From assembly GCA_023133595.1 (NCBI GenBank), contig JAGLWF010000004.1:42917-106916 (forward strand): a DNA stretch of 64,000 nucleotides. The letters are read 5' to 3'. Shown here piece after piece: positions 59,141-64,000 of the stretch. Each line of letters starts with the position of its first letter. Position 1 is the stretch's first letter. The notes beneath the pieces were generated by a model. That model ran no database searches. It saw nothing but the letters and a program-made list of their open reading frames with translations, and was not told where the DNA came from. The translations under genes were made by a program, and so were the position numbers. This stretch comes from Nanobdellota archaeon. Lineage in GTDB: Archaea > Nanobdellota > Nanobdellia > Woesearchaeales > WJKV01.

Positions 59141-59355
59141 GTATGTGCATAGCCATTGCTGCCAAGTGTAGCTTTCTGACTTTTTGTGCAAGATACATAG
59201 ACTCGGCTTCCAAAGCAGAAAACAATGCTAGCGAAACGCAGCAATGGCCCAAATATGCATAGCACGCTACGTTAGCTCATTAAATCTTATCATTAAACCG
59301 AGTCTATGTTACTTGATCAATTACTATAAGACTATGCTAGGTGCTATGCATATAC
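59141..59355. mobile_element. MITE-like palindromic element, dimeric copy (215 bp)
   Basis: Ends GTATGTGCATAGC/GCTATGCATATAC; 8-bp duplication TATTTTTT at 59133-59140 and 59356-59363; two inverted half-units. Confidence 0.85.
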
Positions 59356-59369
59356 TATTTTTTAAGAAA

Positions 59370-60869
59370 TCAATAAGTAATTTTTAATCCTGCGCTAAAA
59401 TCAAATCCGTTTGGTTTTCCTTTTACATCATTTTCTATCATATCGTTTTCATTAAAACCTATTTTTGCAAAGATTTCAAACATGCCTGGACTTCCTATTG
59501 CCATTTCTAGTCCTGCAGCAATTCCTTTATACTGAAATATTTTTCCTCTGCTGGAATTAAGATATAAAAATGGCCTGAAATTAATTCCTTTATTTTGCAT
59601 ATGTAGTTTGCCTCCTGTTCTTAAGTGTCTTACTTTTCCGCATCCTATAAAATCTACATCTGTTCCTAGGTTTGCTTCAAAAAGTATTTTGCCGGCAATA
59701 TTAAAAAATGCGTTTGTATCGTAGAAACTTCCATCTTTTGTTAAAAAATGGCTTATTTGTGGTGGTGTTATTTCTGTTCTGCCTAAGTTGAATGTAAATG
59801 GTTTTGTGTTTCGTTCACCTTTTACTATGTAATTATACAGAGACTTTATGCTGTCGTATGTTTTTATTGAAAGTGCATCTGCGATTAATGCTTGGAAAAA
59901 TAATTCTTTTTTTGTGAGTTCTATCCCTTTAAAGTCTATATTTGGACCCCAGCTCCAGTGAGCCCGATAAAATCCTTTTCTATGTAAGTGATGCAAATAC
60001 GTGTCTATGTCATTCCATAATCCTTGATTGTATACACTTGGAAAGATATTTGGATCAGCAGTGCTCTCGTCATTATTCATCAGCGTTCCTAGAGGTTTGT
60101 AATCTGCTTTGTAGTTTAGTCCTCCTTTTGTAGATATTAGTATATATCCCCAATCCAAATTTTTAGGTATTAGATAAGATATTGCTTCATCAAAAGTCAA
60201 GTTTTTCTTGAGAACACTTTCTCTATGAACTAAAGCAGCATCTAGTTCATCTTGATTTAGTCCGTTTGTTATTGTTCTGATGTATTCTTTTTCTTCTTTT
60301 TCGGCTCTCCCATAGAGTGAATTATAGAACGAGAATGAGTTATAAAGCCACTTCGCATATGCCGGGCTTCTATATTTAGGAAAGCTCATGCTCCAGTCTG
60401 ACCAGTCTAACCTTACTCCATCAAACCATCCTTTTTTTCTTGTTTCATAATTGTGCGCTAGTTCGTGTGAATAATATTCTGTCGTATAATTTAAGTAACT
60501 TAAAACTGCAACCTGCCCTATTCTTCCTAATATATGTTTATCAAGCTTTAATTCTCTCGCAAGCAAATCATTCCCTCTTCCTAATAATTGATTAATAGAA
60601 TACCATGCTTTTGAGTTTGCATCAAAATCATCTAATGGAGATTTAGTAAAGTCTGCTATGAATCTTCTGCCAGGCAAATTATTCTTTTTTTCTAATTTCT
60701 TAAATTCTTTTTGAACAGGTGCATCTATTGTTTTGGCAGCAACAGTTTTTTGTTCTTGCGGTTCCACATCTTCTGCATTTGCTTCTGCCCCTAATAAAAA
60801 GCCTCCTATTAATATTCCCCCACTTAATACTGTAATCCCAATATTCCTAAGATAGCTATATACACTCAT
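59370..60869 (-). CDS. Secreted HExxH-motif protein, possible metallopeptidase with beta-rich C-terminus
   Basis: Signal peptide; YYSHELAHNYETRKKGW; C-terminal alternating pattern ending GFDFSAGLKITY. Confidence 0.5.
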   Translation of the reverse strand: MSVYSYLRNIGITVLSGGILIGGFLLGAEANAEDVEPQEQKTVAAKTIDAPVQKEFKKLEKKNNLPGRRFIADFTKSPLDDFDANSKAWYSINQLLGRGNDLLARELKLDKHILGRIGQVAVLSYLNYTTEYYSHELAHNYETRKKGWFDGVRLDWSDWSMSFPKYRSPAYAKWLYNSFSFYNSLYGRAEKEEKEYIRTITNGLNQDELDAALVHRESVLKKNLTFDEAISYLIPKNLDWGYILISTKGGLNYKADYKPLGTLMNNDESTADPNIFPSVYNQGLWNDIDTYLHHLHRKGFYRAHWSWGPNIDFKGIELTKKELFFQALIADALSIKTYDSIKSLYNYIVKGERNTKPFTFNLGRTEITPPQISHFLTKDGSFYDTNAFFNIAGKILFEANLGTDVDFIGCGKVRHLRTGGKLHMQNKGINFRPFLYLNSSRGKIFQYKGIAAGLEMAIGSPGMFEIFAKIGFNENDMIENDVKGKPNGFDFSAGLKITY

Positions 60870-60958
60870 AGTATAGAAATAGCCTTTTAGTGGTATTTAA
60901 AGCTTGAGGTTTTTGTTACTAGTTAGTAGTTTCCCCCCTACAAGATAACTTTGACTTT

Positions 60959-61137
60959 TTTCTCAGTCCAGAAGAGATTGAAAGTTATGCACAGAAAACA
61001 AAAAAGATGGAATAATTGTCAGAGCACCAATAAGAGCTATGGGATATACATTGCTTGAAGGCGGCTTAGGACTTGCTTTAGGAACTGCAGCTGAAATTTT
61101 AGGGTGGCGAAGCAACTACACAAAAAGAAAAAAATTA
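60959..61137 (+). pseudogene. Frameshifted gene remnant
   Basis: FLSPEEIESYAQKTKK in one frame continues as KDGIIVRAPIRAMGYTLLEGGLGLALGTAAEILGWRSNYTKRKK in another; no start codon. Confidence 0.4.
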
Positions 61138-62061
61138 TTTTCGTACTATTACTTCGACCCTGTCTGTGTCTTCTAATTCGTGATTTATGCCTATTTGCTG
61201 GTTCGGGAACCTGGCACTAGGGCCTGTGACCCTGGCCAATTTGAATCTTTCAACCATTGACGTATGGATGGCTCTGACAAAATCACGGACAGTGGATCCT
61301 TTGTCGAGCACTATCGGCTTCTGCTCATTCTTTGGAAAGACCCTGATCAGACCGCTGACTTTCCACATTTCCTGTTTCAGATCATCATGACCTTCTCCAG
61401 TCTCATTAGACAGTCCAATAACAGGGTACGCTTGAAACCTCTGTCTTAATCGCTCAAAATTATCCCTGGAACCTTCCATGTCAATCTTGCTGCCAACAAC
61501 AATCGTCGGCCTCTCGATCCCTGCTTTCTCTAACTCACGAACCATCTTCTCAACGTCAGAGATAGGTTTAGTCAAGTCATGCATCAGAATGATTCCGTCG
61601 CTAGTCCGGACAATACCAAGGAAACGTTTTCCTTCTCCAACATCGTCTGAAGCCCCCTCCACCAGCCCAGGAAGATCAACGATTTGAAAATTAGCTCCAT
61701 TCAAATTGACAATTCCTGGGATTGGTTTCAGGGTAGTAAATTCATACCCAGCAACCTTGGTCTGCAGTCCAGACATACGAGTTATCAATGAACTCTTTCC
61801 AACATTTGGACATCCGACTAATATGACCTGCTTGTGTCCTTCTTTTTTCACGCCAAAAAAATCCTTGTGTTCGATCTTTGAACGCACAGCTGTCTTCCTT
61901 GCTTGCTCTCGAAGCCACTTCTTCAGCTCACCGTAAGGCCCAGTGTTCCATCGAGGCAATTCTTGCATTATAGTATCTATTTCAAGCAATTTTGCCTTGC
62001 CTTTCTTTTCTCTCAGGCGTTTTATGATCAATTGTTTTTGCACAGTATGAGGTAATGCCAT
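61135..62061 (-). CDS. DRG/Obg-type GTPase with C-terminal TGS-like domain
   Basis: ILVGCPNVGKSSLITRMSG...GYEFTTLKPIPGIVNLNGANFQIVDLPGLVEGASDDVGEGKRFLG; ATG 62061. Confidence 0.9.
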   Translation of the reverse strand: MALPHTVQKQLIIKRLREKKGKAKLLEIDTIMQELPRWNTGPYGELKKWLREQARKTAVRSKIEHKDFFGVKKEGHKQVILVGCPNVGKSSLITRMSGLQTKVAGYEFTTLKPIPGIVNLNGANFQIVDLPGLVEGASDDVGEGKRFLGIVRTSDGIILMHDLTKPISDVEKMVRELEKAGIERPTIVVGSKIDMEGSRDNFERLRQRFQAYPVIGLSNETGEGHDDLKQEMWKVSGLIRVFPKNEQKPIVLDKGSTVRDFVRAIHTSMVERFKLARVTGPSARFPNQQIGINHELEDTDRVEVIVRK

Positions 62062-62305
62062 TTTAACCACCGTAATATTGAATAATCTTCTATCGCAGAA
62101 CTAAACATCAAGAACAGTAAAATGTCCTAGAACGATAGCATGATATGTCTAAGAAAATCTACTTCAAGCTGCGAAGCTTCTAGAATATAGTCTAAACAAA
62201 TACTGAAATCCACTTTCCATTGTTGCATTTGTCGCTTTCATAATACTAATAAGAAGATTCATCATATATAAACCTTTCTATTTTCTATACTGATTGGTAG
62301 TAAAT

Positions 62306-62797
62306 TCACACCAGATCTTTCATCTGCTCGAACTTTGGTTCATCAGCAACCTGATACACATCAAAATCTTCGATTAGGTTAGGTATAAAGCCTCTGATAT
62401 CTTTAATGATTTCATTCAAATGATTTGTATTTTTGTAAACCAGAGAAACATAGAAATCAAATTTTCCAATCAGACCGAAGATGTGCACAGCATATCTGTT
62501 TGCTACAAGTTTCTTCAAAAACTTTTGTTTTTCCTCTTCTGTTGTTGATTTCAATCTAAGCAAAAGAATAGAGATGTTTGGCAAACCAATAGAAGGAGGG
62601 TTCAGCACAGGAACAAAGCCAGTTAAAACCCCTTCTTTCTGCAGTTTCTTAAGTCTATAAGCAACAGAATCTCGTCTTATCTGTGTCTTCTTTGATATCT
62701 CTGCTATAGATAATCTTCCATCTTCAAATAAAGCTCTAATTATCTGTTTGTCTTTCTTATCCAGCTTATAAGGTTTTCTGTATTCAATTCCAGGCAT
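62306..62797 (-). CDS. Lrp/AsnC-family transcriptional regulator
   Basis: LDKKDKQIIRALFEDGRLSIAEISKKTQIRRDSVAYRLKKLQKEGVLTGF. Confidence 0.88.
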   Translation of the reverse strand: MPGIEYRKPYKLDKKDKQIIRALFEDGRLSIAEISKKTQIRRDSVAYRLKKLQKEGVLTGFVPVLNPPSIGLPNISILLLRLKSTTEEEKQKFLKKLVANRYAVHIFGLIGKFDFYVSLVYKNTNHLNEIIKDIRGFIPNLIEDFDVYQVADEPKFEQMKDLV

Positions 62798-62923
62798 ATT
62801 TACGTATAATCAGTGCGTTTATATAAATCTTTGCTTATTTTACGTAGTTTTTGTGCGAAATCTATTTATATGTCTAGCATAATTTATAATTTATCACTTA
62901 AAAGTTACTAACGAGGTGGAAAA

Positions 62924-63403
62924 ATGATGTTCAATATTTATAGTGATCTTTACGACGGAAAAGAAGAAAACAAAAGAAAAAAAGAAAAAGATTCAGGCAT
63001 TGCAGACAAGTTTGATGAAGAGTTTGATAAAGAATTTGAAGCTATAAAAGGAAAAGTTAACTCAGGAATGAAAGCAGGAATAAAAGCTGTAGGAGAAACA
63101 GCTGCAGCAGGAATGAGAACAACAGCAAGAACAATGAAATATGGCTATGCTGGAGTTCTTCTAGGAGGAGTTTTAGGTCTGGCTGGAGGAATCATGGGTG
63201 GAGAAGCAATATACGACGCTGTTGAAAACATGCCTACTGTTGCAAGATACGTAATAGACGCAGGTTTAGGCACAGTTGCGTGTTATGTTGGTGCCCATTT
63301 AGTTGGAGAAGCTGGGGCTTATCTAGGATTACTAAGATCCAAAAAAGACCTGGCAAAAGCCAAAGGAAGCATTGAAAATTTTTTTGAAGATGGAGGCGAT
63401 TAA
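62924..63403 (+). CDS. Glycine-rich membrane protein
   Basis: AGVLLGGVLGLAGGIMGGEAI hydrophobic Gly-rich segments. Confidence 0.6.
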   Translation: MMFNIYSDLYDGKEENKRKKEKDSGIADKFDEEFDKEFEAIKGKVNSGMKAGIKAVGETAAAGMRTTARTMKYGYAGVLLGGVLGLAGGIMGGEAIYDAVENMPTVARYVIDAGLGTVACYVGAHLVGEAGAYLGLLRSKKDLAKAKGSIENFFEDGGD

Positions 63404-63404
63404 A

Positions 63405-64000
63405 ATGACATATAAAATAAATGATGTTTACAAAGCAATGAAAAAGTTAATTAAAGAAGAAAATATAAAGAGCGAAGACGGTTTAGTAGAGCGCATAGCT
63501 GAAGAGATAGTGAATAAAAACGGTTTTCCAAATGCTTCTGGCTCAACATATTATGTTCCTGAGTCTGAAATGGAGGATCTTCTGACAAAGAGTAAAGAAC
63601 AAATAGAATCTGAATTAGCATCTAAATTAAGAGATCCAGCAAACATAATTCTATGGGCGCGGAAATTGCCAGGAAAGTTGGATAGAAATATCAAACAAAT
63701 CGAGAATTATTTAGCAAAATTTGCAAGAGAGATTGAGATTAAGCATGATTCTCATCGTGTTTTCCGATATCATGCGAAAAGGATTGTGGCAATAGAAGCA
63801 GAAGGAGATCCTAGAGCGTATCCGATTGAAGACGAATATTTAATAAACAATTTAAAAACTCTGATAGACCAGGTCATTGAGTATTCTGACAGTATTCATT
63901 CATCACACAGACTAAATTTTCTTATCGGAAACGGGATTAAAAGAAAAAGCAGTAGGATTGAAACAAGCGGTAGGACTAATACAACAAGCTTTCTGAACAG
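63405..64000 (+). CDS. Hypothetical protein, truncated by window end
   Basis: ATG 63405, open to the window edge (MTYKINDVYKAMKKLIKEENIKSEDGLVERIAEEIV...); not in ORF track. Confidence 0.6.
   Translation, partial: MTYKINDVYKAMKKLIKEENIKSEDGLVERIAEEIVNKNGFPNASGSTYYVPESEMEDLLTKSKEQIESELASKLRDPANIILWARKLPGKLDRNIKQIENYLAKFAREIEIKHDSHRVFRYHAKRIVAIEAEGDPRAYPIEDEYLINNLKTLIDQVIEYSDSIHSSHRLNFLIGNGIKRKSSRIETSGRTNTTSFLN

Noticed and set aside
13249-59355. Palindromic intergenic elements considered as integron attC sites
   Set aside because: Length and asymmetric hairpin are suggestive, but the GTTRRRY/RYYYAAC core boxes are missing and 8-bp target duplications flank each unit, which fits a MITE better.
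62071-62305. Possible 25-aa leader peptide and box C/D-like bits between the DRG GTPase and Lrp genes
   Set aside because: MKATNATMESGFQYLFRLYSRSFAA can be read, but there is no clear ribosome-binding site, and box C/D motifs are incomplete.
1-64000. tRNA, rRNA, SRP RNA, RNase P RNA genes
   Set aside because: No convincing T-loop/acceptor patterns or conserved rRNA blocks seen by eye; a tRNAscan/Infernal run would be needed to exclude them.

Overview
The window is gene-dense, AT-rich archaeal DNA, probably from a DPANN or other uncultivated lineage. Archaeal markers are eL33/L35Ae, Pth2, a TrmB regulator, a DRG-type GTPase, PAC2, type-4 UDG, a Tes-like radical SAM enzyme, XerA, a four-subunit 2-oxoacid:ferredoxin oxidoreductase and BRE/TATA-like promoters. 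I found no rRNA, tRNA or CRISPR. The main observations are: (1) a 15.5-kb run of eight same-strand paralogous lipoproteins (32806-48336), with 1-4 FN3-like modules, usually six W-rich NHL-type blades, mostly 1-nt TAAnATG gene junctions, and 8-nt G/C tracts in two members; (2) a small palindromic mobile element at three loci (two 104-bp copies and one 215-bp dimer), each flanked by an 8-bp target duplication and each just 3' of a stop codon; (3) a dif-like site (12-bp arms, 6-bp core) directly upstream of xerA; (4) a bacterial-type GpsA + PlsB-like gene pair in the same window as a Tes-like enzyme; (5) a bacterial-looking signalling block (CHASE2-cyclase, FecR, tandem Fis-HTH, FHA); (6) several candidate structured RNAs and microproteins missing from the ORF track. 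All family calls come from reading motifs by eye; no database search was run.
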